From contig NZ_FUWS01000010.1 in the NCBI RefSeq assembly GCF_900167435.1, forward strand, positions 124,001-188,000: a stretch of DNA of 64,000 nt. Reading direction: 5' to 3'. Positions 53,374 to 61,081 of the stretch are shown here, one piece after another (within the stretch, counting starts at the first letter, position 1; the number at the start of each line of letters is the position of its first letter). The translations under genes were made by a program, and so were the position numbers. The notes below the pieces were generated by a model, which was given only the letters and a program-made list of their open reading frames with translations, had not been told where the DNA came from and did no database searches. Origin of the DNA: Marinactinospora thermotolerans DSM 45154 (GTDB taxonomy: Bacteria; Actinomycetota; Actinomycetes; Streptosporangiales; Streptosporangiaceae).

Positions 53374-54162
53374 CTAGGCCGCGGGCTCCAGCAGCCGCTC
53401 ACGCAACGCCTCGACGGTCTCGGGCTTCACCCGCAGCCCCGAGAGCACGTAATCGTCGAAGGAACCGTGCAACCGCTCCACCTCGGCGAAGGCGGTCTCC
53501 AGGTAGGAGGTGCGCACCTCCAGCATCGGCCTGACCTCCTCGGGATCGATGCCGCGCCCCTGGATCAGCTCCAGCATCCAGGCGGTCGCCGCGCTGAGCC
53601 GGCTGTTGCTCGCCAGGTAGTCCTCGACGACGGTCTGCCGGGGCACCCCCAACAGCGTCAGCAGGATGACCGCGCCCCAACCGGTGCGGTCCTTGCCCGC
53701 GCTGCAGTGGAACACCAGCGGCAACGGCCCCTCGGCGGCGCGCTCGACCAGTTCGCGGTAGGCCGAACGGGCGTCGTCGGCGCCGACCAGCGTCCGGTTC
53801 ACCTCGTGCATGAACCGCTCGGCTCCGTTGTCGGCGAGCAGTTCCCGCGCCCGTTCGGTGTCGCTGAACATGGCCGCGAGGTCGCCGCCCGTGCGGTGGT
53901 TCCCCTGCACGTCGAGCACGACGTGTTCGGCGCCGGCCGGGACCCGGTCCGCTTCGCGTTCGCGTTCGAACACCGTGCGCAGGTCGATCATCAGACGCAG
54001 GCCCAGTCTCTCCAGCGTCGCGAGGTCCTCCTCGTCGAGTCGGCTCAGGGCGTCGGCGCGAAACAGCATGCCACGGCGGATCCGCCGTCCGTCCTCCGTG
54101 GGGTAACCACCGAGGTCGCGGAAGTTGGGGGCGGTGCGCAGGATCGAGGAGTCGTTGTTCAC
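53374..54162 (-). CDS. Tyrosine/serine-type protein phosphatase
   Basis: 262 residues. The P-loop HCSAGKDRTG carries nucleophile Cys153 and Arg159. The N-terminal RTAPNFRDLGGYPTEDGR and RGMLFRADALSRL are typical of the DSP-like phosphatases that include IphP and mycobacterial PtpB. Possible substrates are phosphotyrosine proteins or phosphoinositides. The GTG start has TATTGT seven nt upstream and no Shine-Dalgarno. It lies 53 bp after a nucleotidyltransferase gene but appears to have its own promoter. Confidence 0.9.
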   Translation of the reverse strand: MNNDSSILRTAPNFRDLGGYPTEDGRRIRRGMLFRADALSRLDEEDLATLERLGLRLMIDLRTVFEREREADRVPAGAEHVVLDVQGNHRTGGDLAAMFSDTERARELLADNGAERFMHEVNRTLVGADDARSAYRELVERAAEGPLPLVFHCSAGKDRTGWGAVILLTLLGVPRQTVVEDYLASNSRLSAATAWMLELIQGRGIDPEEVRPMLEVRTSYLETAFAEVERLHGSFDDYVLSGLRVKPETVEALRERLLEPAA

Positions 54163-54169
54163 GGACGCG

Positions 54170-54175
54170 ACAATA
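54170..54175 (-). promoter_or_regulatory. -10 element for leaderless phosphatase mRNA
   Basis: Minus strand TATTGT, then CGCGTCC (seven nt), then the GTG at 54162. Confidence 0.65.
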
Positions 54176-54215
54176 CCGATCCCCCACCGCCCCGGCACAG
54201 GACGGCCGGCACAGG

Positions 54216-54944
54216 TCACGACGTCAGAGCGCCGCCCTGTAGCTCGCGGATCTCCTCGCCGGCCTCCTTGACGTCCTTGGCCGTGTCCACACCACGCCAG
54301 AAGCCGTCGATCCGGTAGCCGTGCAGCCGTCCCTCCTCGGCCAGCCGCGGGAAGGTCGAGGACTCGTGGTCGCCCTTGACCGGCAGGAGCGGCGTCATCC
54401 CCGGTTCGAAGAGGTAGACGCCGGCGTTGATCCACAACGGCAGGACGGGGCTCTGGGTGAAACCCTCGATCCGGTCGTCGTCGGTGATGTCGACAACACC
54501 CCACGTGGTGCGGAAACGGGCGAGCGCCAGGGTGGCCAGCCCTCCCTTGGCCCGGTGGTGGGCGGTGAACTCCCGCAACGGGAACCAGGTGAGGATGTCA
54601 CCGTTGAGCGCGAAGTAGGGGGACTCCGCGTCGCGCAACCCCGAAGCCGCGAAGCGCAGCGCGCCGCCCCGGCCCAAAGGCTCGTCCTCGGTCATCAAGG
54701 TGACCGTGGGGCCGTCGGTCCGTCCGGACAGGTGCTCCTGTAGCACTTCCGCCTTGTAACCGCAGGAGACGACCACGTGCTCGACCCCGTGGCCGGCGAG
54801 CCACTCCAGCTGGTAGTCGATGATGGGCCGCCCGGCGACCTCCACCATCGCTTTGGGGCGGGTGTCGGTGTAGGGGCGCAGGCGGGTGGCCTGCCCTCCG
54901 GCCAGGATGACGGCCTGGCTGACGGGGGTGGTGGAAGCAGTCAT
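54216..54944 (-). CDS. Sugar-phosphate nucleotidyltransferase-like protein
   Basis: 242 residues. The nucleotidyltransferase signature is QAVILAGGQATRLRPYT with the activator KAMVEVAGRP, and the metal Asp is in YFALNGDIL. It should transfer NMP to a sugar 1-phosphate (mannose- or glucose-type); no second, hexapeptide-repeat domain is present. Substrate unknown. TAGGGT lies seven nt before the ATG, so probably leaderless. Confidence 0.9.
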   Translation of the reverse strand: MTASTTPVSQAVILAGGQATRLRPYTDTRPKAMVEVAGRPIIDYQLEWLAGHGVEHVVVSCGYKAEVLQEHLSGRTDGPTVTLMTEDEPLGRGGALRFAASGLRDAESPYFALNGDILTWFPLREFTAHHRAKGGLATLALARFRTTWGVVDITDDDRIEGFTQSPVLPLWINAGVYLFEPGMTPLLPVKGDHESSTFPRLAEEGRLHGYRIDGFWRGVDTAKDVKEAGEEIRELQGGALTS

Positions 54945-54951
54945 GCAGCGG

Positions 54952-54957
54952 ACCCTA
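54952..54957 (-). promoter_or_regulatory. -10 element for leaderless nucleotidyltransferase mRNA
   Basis: Minus strand TAGGGT, then CCGCTGC (seven nt), then ATG at 54944. Confidence 0.65.
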
Positions 54958-54999
54958 GCAGGGGCGCCCCGCCCCTCGTCGCGGAAGTCCGGCCCCGCC

Positions 55000-57402
55000 T
55001 CACGACTGGGTGATCTCGGAGTAGGCCAGACGCAGATCGGCTCGGGTGATGAGGGTCAGGTCGGCGGCGGTGGCAGCGGCCCCCAGCTCCTCGGCCACCC
55101 TCAGGTCACGGTAGGAGCAGGCCTTCTCGAACAGCGAACGCGCGAAACGGCCGTTGCCGAACTCGTCGATCCAGCCCGCCTCGCAGACGTGGCCGAAGAT
55201 CTGGCGCAGGTCGTCGCGCGCCTGCTCGTCGAAGGCGTCACCGGTTCGGGCCGCGACGCGTTCGGCGATCTCGGTCAGCTCGTCGGGGGCGTAGCTGGGG
55301 AAGGTCACCCGGACGTTGAACCGGGAGGACAGCCCCGAATTACTGGCCAGGAAACGGTCCATCTCCGCCGGATAGCCCGCGAGGACGATGACCAGACGGT
55401 CCCGGTCGTCCTCCGCGCGCTTGAGCAGTGTCTGGATGGCCTCGGCGCCGAAGGCGTCGCCTCCGCTGTAGCCGGGATTGGCGAGCGAGTAGGCCTCGTC
55501 GACGAAGAGCACCCCACCGAGCGCGCGGTCCACCAGCTTGTTCGTCTTGACCGCCGTGGCCCCCAGGTGCTCGCCCACCAGGTCGGCGCGCTGGGCCTCG
55601 ATCACATCGGGCCGGTTGAGCAGGCCCAGCGCCGCGAAGACCCGGCCCAGGATGCGGGCCACCGTCGTCTTGCCCGTGCCCGGCGGGCCGACGAACACGA
55701 AGTGCCGCATCGGCGGCTGGGCGCGCAGTCCCTGCCCCTCGCGCAGTTCGGCCACCTGCAACTGGGCCGCGATCGAGCGGACCTGCCGCTTCACCGGTTC
55801 CAGCCCGATCATCGCGTCGAGCTCCGCGAGCGCCTCGGAGACGTCGGGCGTCCGCGCGAAACCCGGTAGCCGTTCGGTGAGCTGCTCATAGGCCGTCACG
55901 ACGTCGCGCGCGCGCACCGTGACCAGTTCGGCCGGTTCGGGCTGGTGGCCGGCCTGACCGCTGGTGACGACGCGGACGTCCCGGGCCTCGGCCGTCTTCT
56001 CCACCAGGGAGCGCACGAACCTGCCGTTGCCGAGCTCGTCGATGGCGCCGCGGCGCACCGCTTGTTCCAGACAGCGTCCCAGCGCGGGCCGGGCCTCCTC
56101 GTCCAGAAGGTCACCGCGCTGACCGAACAGGTGCTCGGCGATGCGCAACAGCTCCTCGGAGGTGTAGCTGGGAAACGTCACCCGCGTGGCGAACCGCGAG
56201 GCCAGGCCAGGGTTGGAGGCCAGGAAGCGTTCCATCTCCTGCTCGTAGCCGGCGAGGATGATGACCAGACGGTCCCGGTCGTCCTCCGCCCGTTTCAACA
56301 GGGTCTGGACGGCTTCGTTACCGAACCGGTCCGGTTGCCCGTCACCGTCGTTGACCAGGGAGTACGCCTCGTCGATGAACAGCACCCCGCCGAGCGCGCG
56401 GTCCACCAGCTCGTTGGTCTTGATCGCGGTCGCCCCCAGGTACTCGCCGACCAGGTCGGCGCGCTGGGCCTCGACGACGCGCGAGGTGGGCAGCAGCCCG
56501 AAGGAGTGCAGGATCGTGGCCAGGGTGCGCGCCACACTGGTCTTCCCCGTCCCCGGGGGGCCCGAGAAGACGAGATGGCGCAGGGGCTTGTCGACCGTGT
56601 AGCCGGCGTCGGCCCGGAGCCGGGCCGCCTCGATGGAGGCCGCGATCGCGCGCACCTGTTGTTTGACCGGTTCCAGGCCGATCATCGCCTCCAGCTCCGC
56701 GAGCGCCTCGTCAACGGGCAGCGGCGGCTCGGCCTGGACGTCGTCTCGCCGCGCGGGGGAGCCCGCGGCTCCCCCCGCGGCGCGTTGCCGGACCCGCGGC
56801 CCGCCGTCAGCAGGGGCGGCGGCCGAGACGGCGGAGCTCAGTTCGCGCCGTAGTCGACGCCCCGCCACCACCCGCCACAGCAGCGCGGCGGCGGCCCCCG
56901 CCGCGGTACAGGCGACTCCGACCGCCGGGGGCACCGTGTCGGTGACCATGCCGGCCAGGGCGACCGCGAGGCCGAGGATCAGCCCGACCAGCAACGAGAT
57001 CAGGGTGGTGTGCCAGATCGGGAACTGCGTCACCCGGGACGCGGCGAAGGCGACGAGCGGCGGCAGGAGCGGCAGGAACAGGAGGACCGGGGCGCCGGCC
57101 AACGGGATCTGGAACAGGGGGTAGGCGAGCGCGATCCACACGAGGCAGACGAGCACGGTGGCGACCGCCTCGCCGGAGCGCATCAGGGCGGCGAACACCC
57201 CGAGGAGCAGCAGCGTGACCCCCAGCGCGGACAGGACGGGGATACCGACGAGGAACGCGGCGAGGGCCGCGGCCGTCGCGATCCCCGCGCCCGCGAACAG
57301 CCGGGTACGCGGCGGACACCTGTAGTACAGCTCCCGGATCCGCCGCAGTGGCGGTGTCCTCACCGGCCCCTCGGCGGTCCGGGGTCGATCCTCGCGCGCC
57401 AT
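55000..57402 (-). CDS. Membrane-anchored protein with two CbxX-type AAA+ domains
   Basis: 800 residues. About six hydrophobic segments lie between 35 and 180. After a linker come two CbxX/CfqX AAA+ modules: Walker A GPPGTGKT at 281-288 and 572-579, Walker B LFIDEA at 341-346 and LFVDEA at 632-637, each with sensor and arginine-finger regions (NPGLASRF, NSGLSSRF). Soluble relatives are Rubisco activases and type VII secretion EccA ATPases. No ESX genes are nearby. The second module looks like an internal duplication. ATG start with AAGGGG seven nt upstream. Confidence 0.92.
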   Translation of the reverse strand: MAREDRPRTAEGPVRTPPLRRIRELYYRCPPRTRLFAGAGIATAAALAAFLVGIPVLSALGVTLLLLGVFAALMRSGEAVATVLVCLVWIALAYPLFQIPLAGAPVLLFLPLLPPLVAFAASRVTQFPIWHTTLISLLVGLILGLAVALAGMVTDTVPPAVGVACTAAGAAAALLWRVVAGRRLRRELSSAVSAAAPADGGPRVRQRAAGGAAGSPARRDDVQAEPPLPVDEALAELEAMIGLEPVKQQVRAIAASIEAARLRADAGYTVDKPLRHLVFSGPPGTGKTSVARTLATILHSFGLLPTSRVVEAQRADLVGEYLGATAIKTNELVDRALGGVLFIDEAYSLVNDGDGQPDRFGNEAVQTLLKRAEDDRDRLVIILAGYEQEMERFLASNPGLASRFATRVTFPSYTSEELLRIAEHLFGQRGDLLDEEARPALGRCLEQAVRRGAIDELGNGRFVRSLVEKTAEARDVRVVTSGQAGHQPEPAELVTVRARDVVTAYEQLTERLPGFARTPDVSEALAELDAMIGLEPVKRQVRSIAAQLQVAELREGQGLRAQPPMRHFVFVGPPGTGKTTVARILGRVFAALGLLNRPDVIEAQRADLVGEHLGATAVKTNKLVDRALGGVLFVDEAYSLANPGYSGGDAFGAEAIQTLLKRAEDDRDRLVIVLAGYPAEMDRFLASNSGLSSRFNVRVTFPSYAPDELTEIAERVAARTGDAFDEQARDDLRQIFGHVCEAGWIDEFGNGRFARSLFEKACSYRDLRVAEELGAAATAADLTLITRADLRLAYSEITQS

Positions 57403-57621
57403 GGTCGTGCCCCTTCGCCGCTGTTCGCCCCTGCATCCGGCAGCCGTGCGTCACCGTCCCGTGCGGCTCTCGCGGGCCGCGTCCCAGGACAGGGGGAGCC
57501 GGCTCCCGGCGCGTTCCGGACCCCTCGACGGCCCGGAACCGGTTCCATACTGCCGGGAACCGACCGTGTTGAGTAGACAGCGCTCTCCCTCCGCCGCGCG
57601 GCGTGTCGCCTTCCGCTTCGG

Positions 57622-58308
57622 CTACAGAAGACTGAGCTGTCCGCCCGGATCCGACCGTCTTCTCCGTAGGTGCCGCCATTTGGGCAGGTCATCAAGGTAG
57701 GACCAGGACATCCGGTGGTGCGGGGTGGGCCCGTGTTCGGCCAGCGTCGCCCGATGGACCGGCGAAGGGTACCCCGCGGCCGTGGCGAAGCCGTAACCCG
57801 GGAAGTCGGCGTCCAACCCGGCCATCATGGTGTCGCGGTACACCTTGGCCAGGACCGACGCCGCGGAGACCGACACACAGGTCAGGTCCGCCCCGACCTG
57901 GGTCCGCACGGCCCAGGGGCGTCCGAGGTAGTCGTGCTTGCCGTCGAGGATGACGGCGTCGGGCCGCAGGGTCAGCCCCTCCAACGCGCGCGCGGCGGCC
58001 CGGCGCAGCGCCTCGGTCATGCCGACCTCGTCGATCTCCTCGGGGGTCGCCTGCCCGAAGGCGTGGTCACGCACCCAGGGCCGGACGAGGTCGGCCATGG
58101 CGATCCGCCGTTTGGGCGACAGCCGCTTGGAGTCGGTCAGCCCCTCGGGCGGCGGGGAGCCGTCGGTCACGGCGGCACAGACGACAACGGGGCCGGCCCA
58201 GGCGCCACGGCCCACTTCGTCGACTCCGGCGATGAGGGTGGCACCGCCTTCGGCGAGTTCCCGTTCGAGCTCGTAGGTGGGCGGGGGGATGGGGGACTTC
58301 ACGGGCAC
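57622..58308 (-). CDS. rnhB: Ribonuclease HII
   Basis: 228 residues. Catalytic Asp30-Glu31 sit in [15 protein letters not shown]; further acidic residues lie in VILDGKHD and [22 protein letters not shown] is the conserved substrate loop. It cleaves the RNA strand of RNA-DNA hybrids and removes single ribonucleotides. I chose GTG 58308 because TAAGCT lies seven nt upstream (leaderless pattern). GTG 58329 would add seven residues that overlap that hexamer. Confidence 0.93.
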   Translation of the reverse strand: MPVKSPIPPPTYELERELAEGGATLIAGVDEVGRGAWAGPVVVCAAVTDGSPPPEGLTDSKRLSPKRRIAMADLVRPWVRDHAFGQATPEEIDEVGMTEALRRAAARALEGLTLRPDAVILDGKHDYLGRPWAVRTQVGADLTCVSVSAASVLAKVYRDTMMAGLDADFPGYGFATAAGYPSPVHRATLAEHGPTPHHRMSWSYLDDLPKWRHLRRRRSDPGGQLSLL

Positions 58309-58315
58309 CCGGCCA

Positions 58316-58321
58316 AGCTTA
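58316..58321 (-). promoter_or_regulatory. -10 element for leaderless rnhB mRNA
   Basis: Minus strand TAAGCT, then TGGCCGG (seven nt), then GTG at 58308. Confidence 0.55.
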
Positions 58322-58557
58322 GACGCCACGCCCCCTCCCCGTCACCGCCGCCGTGGGCGGCGCCGTCACGATGGCCGCGCTCCTACCGGGACGGCCCGAA
58401 ACCCATTGCGGTCCGATAAAAGCGCCCGAACACGGGGCGCGACTCCCCTATCCTGATCATCGAGCCGTGCCGTGTCACGGCCCGCCCAAGGCGGCTGTCG
58501 GCCCACCGGACCGCCGGCCGTCCGCGTCAACCGAAGAGCCGTTAGGGGCCGCCCGCC

Positions 58558-59247
58558 ATGTCCGCCGCCACTCCCGTACCCGGTGGCATCCCGCCGCAGG
58601 GGAACACCTCGCAGGACGGGGAGGACTCGGTCGCGAAGTTGATCGAGATCGCCCACCCGCCGACGTTCGGGGAACGGCTGGTGTCGTGGGCGTCGCGCCC
58701 TCCGGGACGGCTCTACCTTCCCGCCTGCGTGTTCACCGGTCTGATCCTGCTCTACGAGGACAGCATGCCCGGGGGGCACCTGCCCAGCTTCCTGATCGGC
58801 ATGGGCGCGGGCGCGTTGCTGGCCGCCATGGGAGCCCTGCGCCTGGGCATCGCGCTGTCGCTGGCCCGTCCGATGATCCGCCGCTACTGGCTGCGCTGGC
58901 TCACCGCGCCGGTCATCGCACTCGCCACCATCGTCCTGTCCGTCTCCGACGTCCCGCTGAAGGCCCGGCTGGACGCCTCCACCCAGGACCTCCTGCACCT
59001 GCGCGCCACGCTCGACCGCTCCACCACGATCCCCCTGAACGGCGAGTGGGCGGGGCTCTACCCGCTCCAGGCGGCCACGGTGACCGACGGCGTCACCCGT
59101 TTCACCGTCGAGGGGGCGGGTCTGCTCGACGGTTCGGGCCTGGCCTACAGTTCCGAGCCCTTGGAGACCGACCAGTTCCTCCCCGGCCACGGAGGCGTCG
59201 TCTACGAGCACATCTCGGGCCCCTGGTACTCCTGGAGCGACTACTGA
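58558..59247 (+). CDS. Unknown three-helix membrane protein
   Basis: 229 residues, family not recognised. A polar N-terminus is followed by transmembrane segments at about 52-70, 77-105 and 110-132. A soluble C-terminal ~95 residues starts with DVPLKARLDASTQDLLHL and is probably outside the cytoplasm. TAGGGG lies eleven nt before the ATG. Divergent from rnhB. Confidence 0.75.
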   Translation: MSAATPVPGGIPPQGNTSQDGEDSVAKLIEIAHPPTFGERLVSWASRPPGRLYLPACVFTGLILLYEDSMPGGHLPSFLIGMGAGALLAAMGALRLGIALSLARPMIRRYWLRWLTAPVIALATIVLSVSDVPLKARLDASTQDLLHLRATLDRSTTIPLNGEWAGLYPLQAATVTDGVTRFTVEGAGLLDGSGLAYSSEPLETDQFLPGHGGVVYEHISGPWYSWSDY

Positions 59248-59348
59248 TCCGCGAACCCGTGGCGCCGCTCACGCGGCCGCGGGGTCTTCCCCTCGCAAAT
59301 TCGACGTGCTTCCCGAGCTCATCGGGGTAGACCGGACCGGGGACCAAC

Positions 59349-59369
59349 CACGGAGGATCATCCTCCGTG
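59349..59369. repeat. Perfect inverted repeat before small gene
   Basis: CACGGAGGAT-C-ATCCTCCGTG: two perfect 10-bp arms around a single base, ending 19 bp before the ATG of the 63-residue gene. Its position suits a repressor operator or a translation-controlling hairpin that includes a GGAGGA. Confidence 0.65.
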
Positions 59370-59388
59370 TCTCCGAGCGAGGAACAAG

Positions 59389-59580
59389 ATGAACGAGTTC
59401 ATGACGACCCTGCACCTGCGCATCCACGACGCGGTCGAGTCACTGCGCCGCGCGCGGCAACGGGGTGATGAGGACCTGGTCCTCTCCCAGGCGGGTGAGA
59501 TCGAGGACCTCATCGAGATCGCGGCCCGGCACGGCGTCGACATCGACGGCGGTTACCGGGCCCTCACCCACGCGGCCTGA
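59389..59580 (+). CDS. Small helical protein, 63 residues
   Basis: Family not recognised. Almost entirely helical (MTTLHLRIHDAVESLRRARQ, EDLVLSQAGEIEDLIEIAAR), ending HGVDIDGGYRALTHAA. GAGGAA lies four nt before the ATG. A perfect palindrome is just upstream and a 17-bp terminator stem just downstream, so it is probably an independent small transcription unit. Confidence 0.78.
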   Translation: MNEFMTTLHLRIHDAVESLRRARQRGDEDLVLSQAGEIEDLIEIAARHGVDIDGGYRALTHAA

Positions 59581-59632
59581 ACCCGCCAGGCCGCCGTGCC
59601 GCTGTCCCGGCAGGAGCGGCGCGGCGACAACG

Positions 59633-59672
59633 CGCGGGGGAGGGGAGCCCGGAAAGGCTCCCCTCCCCCGCG
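59633..59672. terminator. Strong bidirectional terminator
   Basis: Perfect 17-bp stem CGCGGGGGAGGGGAGCC (59633-59649) / complement (59656-59672) with loop CGGAAA, between convergent genes. The longest perfect hairpin I noted. Confidence 0.9.
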
Positions 59673-59689
59673 TTCGCGTCCCTAGGGGA

Positions 59690-61081
59690 TCATCGCCCCT
59701 CGCGCGGGCGCTGGTCGCGCCCGTCGCCGGCGGCGCGCCACTCCTGGGCCTCCTGGCGGAGGCTGTCGGCGAGCAGGCCCGCCGCCCCCTCGGGGAGAGG
59801 ACCGCTGGACACCGCAGCGCGGCCGTGACCACGCTCGCCCAGCCTCGGCAGCATCTGGGCGAGGAGCAGCGTCGACAGCGCGGAGGAGTCCCCGCTGCCC
59901 TGCTCGGCCCGCACCACGAGCGGCTGCGGGGCCCGTTCGGCGAGCTTGGCTCCGACGTCCAGGCGGCGCCGGGCCAGCTCGTACTGGAGCACGGCCCGGT
60001 TGTCCCGGTAGGAGGTGGCCAGGCGGCGCTGCGCCTTCGCCTCGTTCTGAGCGGCGACGAGGTCGGCGCGTCCCCGCGTCTCGATCTCGTAGCGGACGCG
60101 CTGCGCCTCGGTCTCCTGCTCCTCCAGCATCTGGGCGACGTCCTTGCGCGCCTTGTTCAGCGCCGCGTTGACCTCGACGATCTTGGCGTCCCGGGTCTTC
60201 TTCGACCGTTCGATGTCCATCAGCAGCGTGTCGATGCGCCGCTTGCGGGTCAGCTCCCACTCCTGCTCGTAGGCGACCAGTTCCTTGGCCACCCGCTCGC
60301 GGGTGGCGAGGTGCTGCTGGTACTGGTTGGGGAGCTGAACGTCGGGGATGTTGCACCCCATGATGCGCACCCCGTAGCGGCTGAGCTGCCGGTTGAGCAG
60401 GTCCTGCATGTCCGCCACGTCGGAGCCGCGCAGATCGTAGGCGCCCTCGGTGTTGACCTGACGGCTGCGCTGACGGATCGCGTCTTGGACCGCGTTGGCC
60501 AGGACCAGGTCGAAGTTGCTCGCGCCGATCGTGCGGACGAAGGCCACCGCGTCGATGATGCGGAACTTCAGGAAGAACTCGATCGACTTCAACGGCACGT
60601 TCTCGCGCGTGGGGCAGGCCAGAACGGGCGCGGTGTAGGGGATCTCGGTGGAGGTGTCCACGACGAAGTCCACGCGCGACCAGGGGTGCCACAGGTAGTG
60701 GCGACCCGGTTCGAGCACGCCCACCACCGCGCCGAACTTCGTCAGCACGCCGGTGGTGCCCTGCTCGATCTCCACGATCGCCGAACGCCACCACCACAGA
60801 ACCGCCAGCAGGACCGCGACCAGCCCGAGGACGAACGCCGGGAGGGCCGTCCAGGTGAGCAGGAACGGTTGCGCGGCGAGGACCACGACGGCGTAGCCGA
60901 GCAGGTACAGGCCGATCCAGACGGGCACGAGCCACTTCATTCCCCGCCCGTCGCGGGGGATGACCACGGGGACCAGGGTTCCCTGGTCGCCGCCGCGCAG
61001 CAGCCGCGCGATGTCGTTCCAGCCGGCCAGGCTCTCCTTGATGCTGGAGGCGGCGCGGCCGGGCACTGCGCTCTCGCTCAT
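59690..61081 (-). CDS. SPFH/Band 7 domain membrane protein (second of pair)
   Basis: 463 residues. Two membrane segments (about 49-68 and 75-97) are followed by a Band 7 domain (SAIVEIEQGTTGVLTKFGAV, GRHYLWHPWSRVDFVV, LKSIEFFLKFRIIDAVAFV). A long Arg/Glu/Ala coiled coil (about 270-400) and a variable C-terminus follow. Stomatin/flotillin relatives scaffold membrane microdomains; a specific role here is unknown. The ATG directly abuts the TAG stop of the upstream SPFH gene, so both come from one mRNA. Confidence 0.88.
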   Translation of the reverse strand: MSESAVPGRAASSIKESLAGWNDIARLLRGGDQGTLVPVVIPRDGRGMKWLVPVWIGLYLLGYAVVVLAAQPFLLTWTALPAFVLGLVAVLLAVLWWWRSAIVEIEQGTTGVLTKFGAVVGVLEPGRHYLWHPWSRVDFVVDTSTEIPYTAPVLACPTRENVPLKSIEFFLKFRIIDAVAFVRTIGASNFDLVLANAVQDAIRQRSRQVNTEGAYDLRGSDVADMQDLLNRQLSRYGVRIMGCNIPDVQLPNQYQQHLATRERVAKELVAYEQEWELTRKRRIDTLLMDIERSKKTRDAKIVEVNAALNKARKDVAQMLEEQETEAQRVRYEIETRGRADLVAAQNEAKAQRRLATSYRDNRAVLQYELARRRLDVGAKLAERAPQPLVVRAEQGSGDSSALSTLLLAQMLPRLGERGHGRAAVSSGPLPEGAAGLLADSLRQEAQEWRAAGDGRDQRPREGR

